Shown here: piece after piece, positions 23,501 through 36,425 of the stretch | Numbering within the stretch: the first letter of the stretch is position 1 | Layout of the letters: every line of letters begins with the position of its first letter | Source: Chlorocebus sabaeus | Taxonomy: Eukaryota; Chordata; Mammalia; Primates; Cercopithecidae | Length of the DNA: 64,000 nt | Direction: 5' to 3' | Assembly (NCBI RefSeq): GCF_047675955.1 | Contig: NC_132916.1 | Location: forward strand, 70,921,481 to 70,985,480 | Program-made: the position numbers and the translations under genes | Notes under the pieces: generated by a model | Database searches by the model: none | Told to the model about the DNA's origin: nothing | Seen by the model: the letters and a program-made list of their open reading frames with translations, nothing else

Positions 23501-26500
23501 TGTAACTCTGTGAGATGAATTAACAGAACACAGAGCAGTTTCTCAGAAAGCTTCTTTCCAGTTTTGAACGGAATATTTCCTTTTTCACCGTAGCCCTCTA
23601 TGGGCTTCCAAATATTCCTTTGCTAATTCCACAAGAACAGCCTTAACGAAAGGCTTCTTAAAGGGAAAGATGTAACTCGGTGAGATGAATTAACAGAACA
23701 CAGAGCAGTTTCTCAGAAAGCTTCTTTCCAGTTTTGAACGGAAGATATTTCCTTTTTCACCATAGCCCTCTAAGGGCTTCCAAATATTACTTTGCCAATT
23801 CCACAAGAACAGCCTTAACGAAAGACTTCTTGAAGGGAAAGATGTAACTCTGTGAGATGAATAAACAGAACACAGAGCAGTTTCTCAGAAAGCTTCTGTC
23901 CAGTTTTGAACGGAAGATATTTCCTTTTTCACCATCGCCCTCTAAGTGCTTCTAAATATCACTTTGCCAATTCCACAAGAACAGCCTTAGCGAAACGCTT
24001 CTAGAAGGGAAAATGTAACTCTCCGAGATGAATTAACAGAACACAGAGCAGTTTCTCAGAAAGCTTCTTTCCAGTTTTGAACGGAAGATATTTCCTTTTT
24101 CACCATAGCCCTCTATGGGTTTCAAAATATCCCTTTTCCAATTCCAAAAGAACTGCCTTAGCGAAAGGCTTCTTGAGGGGGAAGATGTAACTTTGTGAGA
24201 TGAATTAACAGAACACAGAGCAGTTTCTCAGAAAGATTCTTTCCAGTTTTGAAGGGAAGATATTTCCTTTTTCACCACAGCCCTCTATGGGCCTACAAAT
24301 ATCCCTTTGCCAATTCCACAAGAACAGTCTTAGCGAAAGGCTTCTTGAGGGGAAAGATGTAACTCTGTGAGATGAATTAACAGAACACAGAGCAGTTTCT
24401 CAGAAAGCTTCTTTCCAGTTTTGAACGGAAGTTATTTCCTTTTTCACCGTAGCCCTCTACGGGCTTCCAAATATCCCTTTGCCAATTCCAGAAGAACAGC
24501 CTTAGCGAAAGGCTTCTTGAAGGGAAAGATGTAACTCTGTGAGATGAATTAACAGAACAGAGAGCAGTTTCTCAGAAAGCTTCTTTCCAGTTTTGAAGGG
24601 AAGATATTTCCTTTTTCACCATAGCCCTCTATGGGCTTCCAAATATCCCTTTGCCAATTCCACAAGAACAGCCTTAGCGAAAGGCTTTTTGAAGGGAAAG
24701 ATGTAACTCTGTGAGATGAATTAACAGAACACAGAGCAGTTTCTCAGAAAGCTTCTTTCCAATTTTGAATGGAAGGTATTTCCTTTTACACCATAGCCCT
24801 CTATGGGCTTCCAAATATCCCTTTGCCAATTCCACAAGAAGATCCTTAGCGAAATGCTTCTTGAAGGGAAAGATGTAAGTCTGTGAGATGAATTAACAGA
24901 ACACAGAGCAGTTTCTCAGAAAGCTTCTTTCCAGTTTTGAACGGAAGATATTTCCTTTTTCACCATAGCCCTCTATTGGTTTCCAAATATCGCTTTGCCA
25001 ATTCCAGAAGAACAGTCTTAGCGAAAGGCTTCTTGAAGGGAAAATGTAACTCCGTGAGATGAATTAACAGAACACAGAACAGTTTCTCAGAAAGCTTCTT
25101 TCCAGTTTGAGCGGAAGATATTTCCTATTTCACCATAGACCTCTATGGGCTTCCAAATATCACTTTGCCAATTCCACAAGAACAGCCTTAGCGAAAGGCT
25201 TCTTGAAGGGAAAGATGTAACTCTGTGGGATGAATTAACAGAACACAGAGCAGTTTCTCAGAAAGCTTCTTTCCAGTTTCGAAGGGAAGATATTTCCTTT
25301 TTCACCATAGCCCTCTATGGGCTTCCAAATATGACTTTGCTAATTCCACAAGAACAGCTTTAACGAAAGGCTTCTTGAAGGGAAAGATGTAACTCTGTGA
25401 GATGAATTAACAGAACACAGAGCAGTTTCTCAGAAAGCTTCTTTCCAGTTTTGAACGGAATATATTTCCTTTTTCACCGTAGCCCTCTATGGGCTTCCAA
25501 ATATCCCTTTGCCAATTCCACAAGAACAGCCTTAACGAAAGGCTTCTTGAAGGGAAAGATGTAACTCTGTGTGATGAATTAACAGAACAGAGAGCAGTTT
25601 ATCAGAAAGCTTCTTTCCAGTTTTGTGCGGAAGATATTTCGTTTTTCACCATAGCCCTCTATGGGCTTGCAAATATCACTTTGCCAATTCCACAAGAACA
25701 GCCTTAACGAAAGACTTCTTGAAGGGAAAGATGTAACTCTGTGAGATGAATAAACAGAACACAGAGCAGTTTCTCAGAAAGCTTCTGTCCAGTTTTGAAC
25801 GGAAGATATTTCCTTTTTCACCATCGCCCTCTTAGTGCTTCTAAATATCACTTTGCCAATTCCACAAGAACAGCCTTAGCGAAACGCTTCTAGAAGGGAA
25901 AATGTAACTCTCCGAGATGAATTAAGAGAACACAGAGCAGTTTCTCGGAAAGCTTCTTTCCAGTTTTGAACGGAAGATATTTCCTTTTTCACCATAGCCC
26001 TCTACGCGCTTCCAAATATCCCTTTGCCAATTACACAAGAACAGCCATAGCGAAAGGCTTCTTGAAGGGAAAGATGTAACTCTGTGAGATGAATTAACAG
26101 AACACAGAGCAGTTTCTCAGAAAGCTTCTTTACAGTTTGAGCGGAAGATATTTCCTATTTCACCGTAGCCTTCTATGGGCTTCCAAATATCACTTTGCCA
26201 ATTCCACAAGAACAGCCTTAGCGAAAGGCTTCTTGAAGGGAAAGATTTAACTCTGTGAGATGAATTAACAGAACACAGAGCAGTTTCTCAGAAAGCTTCT
26301 TTCCAGTTTTGAATGGAAGATATTTATTTTTTCACCATAGCCCTCTATGGGCTGCCAAATATGACTTTGCTAATTCCACAAGAACAGCTTTAACGAAAGG
26401 CTTCTTGAAGGGAAAGATGTAACTCTGTGAGATGAATTAACAGAACACAGAGCAGTTTCTCAGAAAGCTTCTTTCCAGTTTTGAACGGAATATATTTCCT

Positions 26501-29500
26501 TTTTCACCGTAGCCCTCTATGGGCTTCCAAATATCACTATGCCAATTCCACAAGAACAGCCTTAGCGAAAGGCTTCTTGGTGGGAAAGATGTAACTCTGT
26601 GAGATGAATTAACAGAACACAGAGCAGTTTCTCAGAAAGCTTCTTTCCAGTTTTGAACGGAAGGTATTTCCTATTTCACCATAGCCCTCTAAGGGCTTCC
26701 AAATATCACTTTGCCAATTCCACAAGAACAGCCTTAGCAAAAGCCTACTTGAAGGGAAAGATGAATCTCTGTGACATGAATTAACAGAACACAGAGCAGT
26801 TTATCAGAAAGCTTCTTTCAAGTTTTGAACGGAAGATATTTCCTTTTTCACCATTGCCTTCTACGGGCTTCCAAATATCACTTTGAAAATTCCAGAAGAA
26901 CAGCCTTAGCGAAAGGCTTATTGAAGGGAAAGATGTAACTCTGTGAGATGAATTAACAGAACACAGAGCAGTTTCTCACAAAGCTTCTTTCCAGTTTTGA
27001 ACGGAAGATATTTCCTTTTTCACCATAGCCCTCTATGGGCTTCGAAATATCCCTTTGCCAATTCCACAAGAACAGACTTAGCGAAAGGCTTCTTGAAGGG
27101 AAAGATGTAACTCTGTGAGATGAATTAATAGAACACAGAGTAGTTTCTCAGAAAGCTTCTTTCCAGTTTTGAACGGAAGATATTTCCTTTTTCACCATAG
27201 CCCTCTATGGGCTTCCAAATATGCCTTTGCCAATTCCACAAGAACAGTCTTAGCGAAATTCTTCTTGAGGGGAAAGATGTAACTCTGTGAGATGAATTAA
27301 CAGAACATAGAGCAGTTTCTCAGAAAGCTTCTTTCCAGTTTTGAACGGAACATATTTCCTATTTCAGCATAGCTCTCTATGGGTTTCCAAATATCCCTTG
27401 GCCAATTCCACAAGAACAGCCTTAGCGAAAGGCTTCTTGAAGGGAAAGATGTAACTCTGTGAGATGAATTAACAGAACACAGAGCAGTTTCTCAGAAAGT
27501 TTCTTTCCAGTTTTGAACGGAAGATATTTCCTTTTTCACCATAGCCCTCTATGGGCTTCCAAATATCCCTTTGCCAATTCCACAAGAACAGTCTTAGCGA
27601 AAGGCTTCTTGAAGGGAAAGATGTAACTCTGTGAGATGAATTAACAGAACACAGCGCAGTTTCTCAGAAAGGTTCTTTACAGTTTGAGCGGAAGATATTT
27701 CCTATTTCACCATATACTTCTATGGGCTTCCAAATATCACTTTGCCAATTCCACAAGAACAGCCTTAGCGAAAGGCTTCTTGAAGGGAAAGATGTAACTC
27801 TGTGAGATGAATTAACAGAACACAGAGCAGTTTCTCAGAAAGCTTCTTTCCAGTTTTGAACGGAAGATATTTCCTTTTTTACCATGGCCCTCTATGGGCT
27901 TCCAAATATCCCTTTGCCAATTCCACAAGAACAGCCTTAGCGAAAGGCTTCTTTGAAGGAAAAGATGTAACTCTGTGAGATGAATTAACAGAACACAGAG
28001 CAATTTCTCAGAAAACTTCTTTCCAGTTTTGAAGCGAAGATATTTCCTTTTTCACCATAGCCCTCTATGTTCTTCCAAATATCACTTTGCCAGTTCCACA
28101 AGAACAGCCTTAGCGAAAGGCTTCTTGGTGGGAAAGATGTAACTCTGTGAGATAAATTAACAGAACACAGAGCAGTTTCTCAGAAAGCTTCTTTCCAGTT
28201 TTGAACGGAAGGTATTTCCTATTTCACCATAGCCCTCTAAGGGCTTCCAAATATCACTTTGCCAATTCCACAAGAACAGCCATAGCGAAAGCCTTCTTGA
28301 AGGGAAAGATGTATCTCTGTGAGATGAATTAACAGAACACAGAGCAGTTTATCAGAAAGCTTCTTTCAAGTTTTGAACGGAAGATTTTTCCTTTTTCACC
28401 ATAGCCCTCTATGGGCTTCCAAATATGCCTTTGCCAATTCCACAAGAACAGTCTTAGCGAAAGGCTTCTTGAGGGGAAAGATGTAACTCTGTGAGATGAA
28501 TTAACGGAACACAGAGCAGTTTCTCAGAAAGCTTCTTTCCAGTTTTGAACGGAAGATATTTCCTTTTTTACCATGGCCCTCTATGGGCTTCAAATATTAC
28601 TTTGCCAATTCCACAATAACAGCCTTAGCGAAAGGCTTCTTGAAGGAAAAGATGTAACTCTGTGAGATGAATTAACAGAACACAGAGCAATTTCTCAGAA
28701 GCTTCTTTCCAGTTTTGAACGGAAGATATTTCCTTTTTCACCGTAGCCCTCTATGGGCTTCCAAATATCACTTTGCCAATTCCACAAGAACAGCCTTAGT
28801 GAAAGGCTTCTTGGAGGGAAAGATGTAACTCTGTGAGATGAATTAACAGAACACAGAGCAGTTTCTCAGAAAGCTTCTTTCCAGTTTTGAACGGAAGATA
28901 TTTCCTTTTTCACCATAGCCCTCTATGGGCTTCCAAATATCGCTTTGCCAATTCCCGAAGAACAGCCTTAGCGAAAGGCGTCTTGAGGGGAAAGATGTAA
29001 CTCTGTGAGATGAATTAACAGAACACAGATCAGTTTCTCAGAAAGCTTCTTTCCAGTTTGAGTGGAAGATATTTCCTATTTCACCATAGCCCTCTACGGG
29101 CTTCCAAATATCACTTTGCCAATTCCACAAGAACAGCCTTAGCGAAAGGCTTCTTGAAGGGAAAGATGTAACTCTGTGAGATGAATTAACAGAACACAGA
29201 GCAGTTTCTCAGAAAGCTTCTTTCCAGTTTTGAACGGAAGATATTTCCTTTTTCACCATAGCCCTCTATGGGCTTCCAAATATCCCTTTGAAAATTCCAC
29301 AAGAACAGCCTTAGCGAAAGGCTTCTTGAAGGGAAAGATGTAACTCTGTGAGATGAATTAACAGAACACAGAGCAGTTTCTCAGAAAGCTTCTTTCCAGT
29401 TTTGAACGGAAGATATTTCCTTTTTCACCATAGCGCCCTATGGGCTTCCAAATATCACTTTGCCAATTCCACAAGAACAGCCTTAGCGAAAGACTTCTTG

Positions 29501-29814
29501 AAGGGAAAGATGTAACTCTGTGAGATGAATTAATAGAACACAGAGTAGCTTCTCAGAAAGCTTCTTTCCAGTTTTGAACGGAAGATATTTTATTTTTCAC
29601 CATAGCCCTCTATGGGCTTCCAAATATGCCTTTGCCAATTCCACAAGAACAGTCTTAGCGAAAGGCTTCTTGAGGGGAAAAATGTAACTCTGTGAGATGA
29701 ATTAACAGAACACAGAGCAGTTTCTCAGAAAGCTTCTTTCCAGTTTTGAACGGAAGATATTCCCTTTTTCACCATAGCCCTCTATGTTCTTCCTAATATC
29801 GCTTTGCCAATTCC
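20576..29814. repeat. Long stretch of mixed variant monomers
   Basis: About 54 monomers with no long near-identical duplication that I could trace. The CTCTCCGAG cassette recurs at about 21,965, 24,020 and 25,909, at spacings of twelve and eleven monomers. The GAAGTTATTTCC-to-TTTGAGCGG cassette lies at 24,430-25,110. The TTTATCAG/TTCAAG/TTTGAAAATTCC/CACAAAG cassette lies at 26,765-27,010 and in part at 28,310. Near 23,400 and 23,570 two units have shortened GAACGG-to-ATTTCC segments. No gene or insertion is seen. Confidence 0.75.
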
Positions 29815-30540
29815 CGAAGAACAGCCTTAGCGAAAGGCTTCTTGAATTGAAAGATGTAACTCTGTGAGATGAATTAACAGAACACAGAGCAGTTTCTCAG
29901 AAAGCTTCTTTCCAGTTTGAGCGGAAGATATTTCCTACTTCACCATAGCCCTCTACGGGCTTCCAAATATCCCTTTGCCAATTCCACAAGAACAGCCTTA
30001 GCGAAAGGCTTTTTGAAGAGAAAGATGTAACTCTGTGAGATGAATTAACAGAACACAGAGCAGTTTCTCAGAAAGCTTCTTTCCAATTTTGAATGGAAGA
30101 TATTTTCTTTTACACCATAGCCCTCTATGGGCTTCCAAATATCCCTTTGCCAATTCCACAAGAAGATCCTTAGCGAAAGGCTTCTTGAAGGGAAAGATGT
30201 AACTCTGTGAGATAAATTAACAGAACACAGAGCAGTTTCTCAGAAAGCTTCTTTCCAGTTTTGAACGGAAGATATTTCCTTTTTCACCATAGCCCTCTAT
30301 GGGTTTTCAAATATCGCTTTGCCAATTCCAGAAGAACAGCCTTAGCGAAAGGCTTCTTGAAGGGAAAGATGTAACTCTGTGAGATGAATTAACAGAACAC
30401 AGAGCAGTTTCTCAGAATGCTTCTTTCCAGTTTTGAATGGAAGATATTTCCTTTTTCACCATAGCCCTCTATGGGCTTCCAAAAATGCCTTTGCCAATTC
30501 CACAAGAACAGCCTTAGCGAAAGGCTTCTTGAAGGGAAAG
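29815..30540. repeat. 15-monomer-offset duplication, copy 1
   Basis: This block repeats at 32,390-33,110 with an offset of 2,575 bp (15 units minus 5 bp). Shared rare markers in order are CCCGAAGAAC, CTTGAATTGAAAG, CCTACTTCACC, TTTTTGAAGAGAAAG, TATTTTCTTTTACACC, GAGATAAATT, GGGTTTTCAAATATCGC and TTCCAAAAATGCC. Scattered substitutions separate the copies (for example AATATCCC at 29,969 vs AATGTCAC; CAGAATGC vs CAGAAAGC). Confidence 0.85.
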
Positions 30541-32389
30541 ATGTAACTCTGTGAGATGAATTAATAGAACACAGAGCAGTTTCTCAGAAAGCTTCTTTCC
30601 AATTTTGAACGGAAGATGTTTAATTTTTCACAATTGCCCTCTATGGGCTTCCAAATATCCCTTTGCCAATTCCACAAGAACAGCCTTAGCGAAAGGCTTC
30701 TTGAAGGGAAAGATGTAACTCTGTGAGATGAATTAACAGAACACAGAGCAGTTTCTCAAAAAGCTTCTTTCCAGTTATGAACGGAAGATATTTCCTTTTT
30801 CACCATAGCCCTCTATGGGCTTCCAAATATCCCTTTGCCAATTCCACAAGACAAGTCTTAGGGAAAGGCTTATGGAAGGGAAAGATGTAACTCTGTGAGA
30901 TGAATTAACAGAACACAGAGCAGTTTCTCAGAAAGCTTCTTTCCAGTTTTGAACGGAAGGTATTTCCTTTTTCACCATAGCCCTCTATGGGCTTCCAAAT
31001 ATTACTTTGCTAATTCCACAAGAAGAGCCTTAACGAAAGGCTTCTTGAAGGGAAAGATGTTACTCTGTGAGATGAATTAACAGAACACAGAGCAGTTTCT
31101 CAGAAAGCTTCTTTCCAGTTTTGAACGGAATATATTTCCATTTTCACCGTAGCCCTCTATGGGCTTCCAAATATCCCTTTGCCAATTCCACAAGAACAGC
31201 CTTAACGAAAGACTTCTTGAAGTGAAAGATGTAACTCTGTGAGATGAATTAACAGAACACAGAGCAGTTTCTCAGAAAGCTTCTTTACAGTTTTGAATGG
31301 AAGATATTTCCTTTTTCACCATAGCCCTCTATGGGCTTCCAAATATCACTTTGCCAATTCCACAAGAACAGCCTTAGCGAAAGGCTTCTAGAAGGGAAAA
31401 CGTAACTCTGTGAGGTGAATTAACAGAACACAGAGCACTTTCTCAGAAAGCTTCTTTCCAGTTTTGAACGGAAGATATTTCCTTTTTCACCATAGCCCTC
31501 TATGGGCTTCCAAATATCCCTTTGCCAATTCCACAAGAACAGCCTTAGCGAAAGTCTTCTTGAAGGGATAGATGTAACTCTGTGAGATGAATTAACAGAA
31601 CACAGAGCAGTTTCTCACAAAGCTTCTTTCCAGTTTTGAACGGAAGATATTTCCTTTTTCACCATAGCCCTCTATGGGCTTGCAAATATCACTTTGCCAA
31701 TTCCACAAGAACAGCCTTAACCAAACACTTCTTGAAGGGAAAGATGTAACTCTGTGAGATGAATAAACAGAACACAGAGCAGTTTCTCAGAAAGCTTCTG
31801 TCCAGTTTTGAACGGAAGATATTTCCTTTTTCACCATAGCCCTCTATGGGCTTCCAAATATCACTTTGCCAATTCCACAAGAACAGCCTTAGCGAAAGGC
31901 TTCTAGAAGGGAAAATGTAACTCTGTGAGATGAATTAACAGAACACAGAGCAGTTTCTCAGAAAGCTTCTTTCCAGTTTTGAACGGAAGTTATTTCCTTT
32001 TTCACCATAGCCCTCTATGGGTTTCCAAATATCGCTTTGCCAATTCCAGAAGAACAGCCTTAGCGAAAGGCTTCTTGAAGGGAAAATGTAACTCTGTGAG
32101 ATGAATTAACAGAACGCAGAGCAGTTTCTCAGAAAGCTTCTTTCCAGTTTGAGCGGAAGATATTTCCTATTTCACCATAGCCCTCTACGGGCTTCCAAAT
32201 ATCACTTTGCCAATTCCACAAGAACAGCCTTAGCGAAAGGCTTCTTGAAGGGAAAGATGTAACTCTGTGAGATGAATTAACAGAACACAGAGCAGTTTCT
32301 CAGAAAGCTTCTTTCCAGTTTTGAACGGAAGATATTTCCTTTTTCACCATAGCCCCCTATGGGCTTCCAAATATCGCTTTGCCAATTCC
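30541..32389. repeat. Variant monomers between 15-mer copies
   Basis: About eleven monomers lying between the two 15-monomer-offset copies. They include a GGAAGATGTTTAATTTTTCAC unit (about 30,610), units with TTACTTTGCTAATTCC and GGAATATATTTCC (31,000-31,150), and XbaI-creating CTTCTAGAAGGG units at about 31,386 and 31,900. Only alpha satellite is seen. Confidence 0.7.
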
Positions 32390-33110
32390 CGAAGAACAGC
32401 CTTAGCGAAAGGCTTCTTGAATTGAAAGATGTAACTCTGTGAGATGAATTAACAGAACACAGAGCAGTTTCTCAGAAAGCTTCTTTCCAGTTTGAGCGGA
32501 AGATATTTCCTACTTCACCATAGCCCTCTACGGGCTTCCAAATGTCACTTTGCCAATTCCACAAGAACAGCCTTAGCGAAAGGCTTTTTGAAGAGAAAGA
32601 TGTAACTCTGTGAGATGAATTAACAGAACACAGAGCAGTTTCTCAGAAAGCTTCTTTCCAATTTTGAATGGAAGATATTTTCTTTTACACCATAGCCCTC
32701 TATGGGCTTCCAAATATCCCTTTGCCAATTCCACAAGAAGATCCTTAGCGAAAGGCTTCTTGAAGGGAAAGATGTAACTCTGTGAGATAAATTAACAGAA
32801 CACAGAGCAGTTTCTCAGAAAGCTTCTTTCCAGTTTTGAACGGAAGATATTTCCTTTTTCACCATAGCCCTCTATGGGTTTTCAAATATCGCTTTGCCAA
32901 TTCCAGAAGAACAGCCTTAGCGAAAGGATTCTTGAAGGGAAAGATGTAACTCTGTGAGATGAATTAACAGAACACAGAGCAGTTTCTCAGAAAGCTTCTT
33001 TCCAGTTTTGAATGGAAGATATTTCCTTTTTCACCATAGCCCTCTATGGGCTTCCAAAAATGCCTTTGCCATTTCCACAAGAACAGCCTTAGCGAAAGGC
33101 TTCTTGAAGG
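32390..33110. repeat. 15-monomer-offset duplication, copy 2
   Basis: Counterpart of 29,815-30,540. The match ends after the AAAAATGCC unit, where copy 1 continues with AATAGAACAC and this copy with AACAGAACAC. Confidence 0.85.
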
Positions 33111-33179
33111 GAAAGATGTAACTCTGTGAGATGAATTAACAGAACACAGAGCAGTTTCTCAGAAAGCTTCTTTCCAGTT

Positions 33180-34480
33180 TTGAAGGGAAGATATTTACTA
33201 TTTCACCATAGCCCTCAATGGGCTTCGAAATATCCCTTTGCCAATTCCAGAAGAACCGCCTTAGCGAAAGGCTTCTTGAAGGGAAAGATGTAACTCTGTG
33301 AGATGAATTAACAGAACAGAGAGCAGTTTCTCAGAAAGCTTCTTTCCAGTTTTGAAGGGAAGATATTTCCTTTTTCACCATAGCCCTCTATGGGCTTCCA
33401 AATATCCCTTTGCCAATTCCACAAGAACAGCCTTAGCGAAAGGCTTTTTGAAGGGAAAGATGTAACTCTCTGAGATGAATTAACAGAACACAGAGCAGTT
33501 TCTCAGAAAGCTGCTTTCCAATTTTGAATGGAAGTTATTTCCTTTTACACCATAGCCCTCTATGGGCTTCCAAATATCCCTTTGCCTATTCCACAAGAAC
33601 ATCCTTAGCGAAAGGCTTCTTGAAGGGAAAGATGTAACTCTGTGGGATGAATTAACAGAACACAGAGCAGTTTCTCAGAAAGCTTCTTTCCAGTTTTGAA
33701 CGGAAGATATTTCCTTTTTCAAGATAGCCCTCTATGAGTTTCCAAATATCGCTTTGTCAATTGCAGAAGAACAGCCTTAGCGAAAGGCTTCTTGAAAGGA
33801 AAGATGTAACTCCGTGAGATGAATTAACAGAACACAGAGCAGTTTCTCAGAAAGCTTCTTTCCAGCCTGAGCGGAAGATATTTCCTATTTCACCATAGCC
33901 CTCTATGGGCTTCCAAATATCACTTTGCCAATTCCACAAGAACAGCCTTAGCGAAAGGCTTCTTGAAGGGAAAGATGTAACTCTGTGAGATGAATTAACA
34001 AAACACAGAGGAGTTTCTCAGAAAGCTTCTTTCCAGTTTTGAACGGAAGATATTTCCTTTTTTACCATGGCCCTCTATGGGCTTCCAAATATCACTTTGC
34101 CAATTCCACAAGAACAGCCTTAGCGAAAGGCTTCTTGAAGTAAAAGATGTAACTCTGTGAGATGAATTAAGAGAACACAGAGCAATTTCTCAGAAAGCTT
34201 CTTTCCAGTTTTGAATGGAAGATATTTCCTTTTTCACCATGGCCCTCTATGGGCTTCCAAATATCACTTTGCCAATTCCACAAGAACAGCCTTAGCCAAA
34301 GGCTTCTTGGAGGGAAAGATGTAACTCTGTGAGATGAATTAACAGAACACAGAGCAGTTTCTCAGAAAGCTTCTTTCCAGTTTTGAACGGAAGATATTTC
34401 CTATTTCACCATAGCCCTCTATGGGCTTCCAAATATCACTTTGCCAATTCCACAAGAACAGCCTTAGCGAAAGGCTTCTT
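33180..34480. repeat. 13-monomer-offset duplication, copy 1
   Basis: Rare markers repeat in the same order at 35,400-36,540: CCAGAAGAACCGCC, GAACAGAGAG with GAAGGGAAG, ACTCTCTGAGATG, TTTTGAATGG, TTTTTCAAGATAGCC, a TATCGCTTTGTC unit, a GAGCGG unit, and CTTAGCCAAAGG. The offset is 2,233 bp (13 monomers minus 3 bp) at GAACAGAGAG and 2,061 bp at CTTAGCCAAAGG, so one monomer was gained here or lost there. Confidence 0.8.
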
Positions 34481-35399
34481 GAAGGGAAAGATGTAACTCT
34501 GTGAGATGAATTAACAGAACACAGAGCAGTTTCTCACAAAGCTTCTTTCCAGTTTTGAACGGAAGATATTTCCTTTTTCACCATAGCCCTCTATGGGCTT
34601 CCAAATATCACTTTGCCAATTCCACAAGAACAGCCTTAGCGAAAGGCTTCTAGAAGGGAAAACGTAACTCTGTGAGGTGAATTAACAGAACACAGAGCAG
34701 TTTCTCAGAAAGCTTCTTTCCAATTTTGAATGGAAGATATTTCCTTTTACAACACAGTACTCTATGGGCTTCCAAATATCCCTTTGCCAATTCCACAAGA
34801 AGATCCTTCCCGAAAGGCTTCTTGAAGGGAAAGATATAACTCTGTGAGATGAATTAATAGAACACAGAGCAGTTTCTCAGAAAGCTTCTTTCCAGTTTTG
34901 AAAGGAAGATATTTCCTTTTTCACCATAGCCCTCTATGGGTTTCCAAATATCGCTTTGCCAATTCCAGAAGAACAGCCTTATCGAAAGGCTTCTTGAAGG
35001 GAAAGATGTAACTCTGTGAGATGAATTAACAGAACACAGAGCAGTTTCTCAGAAAGCTTCTTTCCAGTTTGAGCGGAAGATATTTCCTATTTCACCGTAG
35101 CCCTCTATGGGCTTCGAAATATCACTTTGCCAATTCCACAAGAACAGCCTTAGAGAAAGGCTTCTTGAAGGGAAAGATGTAACTCTGTGAGATGAATTAA
35201 CAGAACACAGAGCAGTTTCTCAGAAAGCTTCTTTCCAGTTTTGAACGGAAGATATTTCCTTTTTCACCATAGCCCTCAATGGGCCTCCAAATATCACTAT
35301 GCCAATTCCTCAAGAACAGCCTTAGCGAAAGGGTTCTTGAAGGAAAAGATGTAACTCTGTGAGATGAATTAACAGAACACAGAGCAATTTCTCAGAAAG
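34481..35399. repeat. Variant monomers between 13-mer copies
   Basis: Five to six monomers, including AGGGAAAACG with GTGAGGTGAATT, an unusual TTTTACAACACAGTACTC unit with CCTTCCCGAAAGG (about 34,750-34,815), and GTTTGAGCGG. Only alpha satellite is seen. Confidence 0.7.
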
Positions 35400-36425
35400 C
35401 TTCTTTCCAGTTTTGAACGGAAGTTATTTCCTTTTTCACCGTAGCCTTCTACGGGCTTCCAAATATCCCTTTGCCAATTCCAGAAGAACCGCCTTAGCGA
35501 AAGGCTTCTTGAAGGGAAAGATGTAACTCTGTGAGATGAATTAACAGAACAGAGAGCAGTTTCTCAGAAAGCTTCTTTCCAGTTTTGAAGGGAAGATATT
35601 TCCTTTTTCACCATAGCCCTCTATGGGCTTCCAAATATCCCTTTGCCAATTCCACAAGAACAGCCTTAGCGAAAGGCTTTTTGAAGGGAAAGATGTAACT
35701 CTCTGAGATGAATTAACAGAACACAGAGCAGTTTCTCAGAAAGCTTCTTTCCAATTTTGAATGGAAGATATTTCCTTTTACACCATAGCCCTCTATGGGC
35801 TTCCAAATATCACTTTGCCAATTCCACAAGAAGATCCTTAGCGAAAGGCTTCTTGAAGGGAAAGATGTAACTCTGTGAGATGAATTAACAGAACACAGAG
35901 CAGTTTCTCAAAAAGCTTCTTTCCAGTTTTGAACGGAAGATATTTCCTTTTTCAAGATAGCCGTCTATGGGTTTCCAAATATCGCTTTGTCAATTCCAGA
36001 AGAACAGCCTTAGCGAAAGGCTTCTTGAAGGGAAAGATGTAACTCTGTGAGATGAATTAACAGAACACAGAGCAGTTTCTCACAAAGCTTCTTTCCAGCT
36101 TGAGCGGAAGATATTTCCTATTTCACCATAGCCCTCTATGGGCTTCCAAATATCACTTTGCCAATTCCACAAGAACAGCCTTAGCGAAAGGCTTCTTGAA
36201 GGGAAAGATGTAACTCTGTGAGATGAATTAACAGAACACAGAGCAATTTCTCAGAAAGCTTCTTTCCAGTTTGGAACGGAAGATATTTCCTTTTTCACCG
36301 TAGCCCTCTATGGGCTTCCAAATATCACTTTGCCAATTCCACAAGGACAGCCTTAGCCAAAGGCTTCTTAAAGGGAAAGATGTAACTCTGTGAGATGAAT
36401 TAACAGAACACAGAGCAGTTTCTCA
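35400..36425. repeat. 13-monomer-offset duplication, copy 2
   Basis: Counterpart of 33,180-34,480. It abuts the 22-monomer higher-order repeat, whose first copy starts at 36,426; similarity to copy 1 continues a little into it. Confidence 0.8.
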
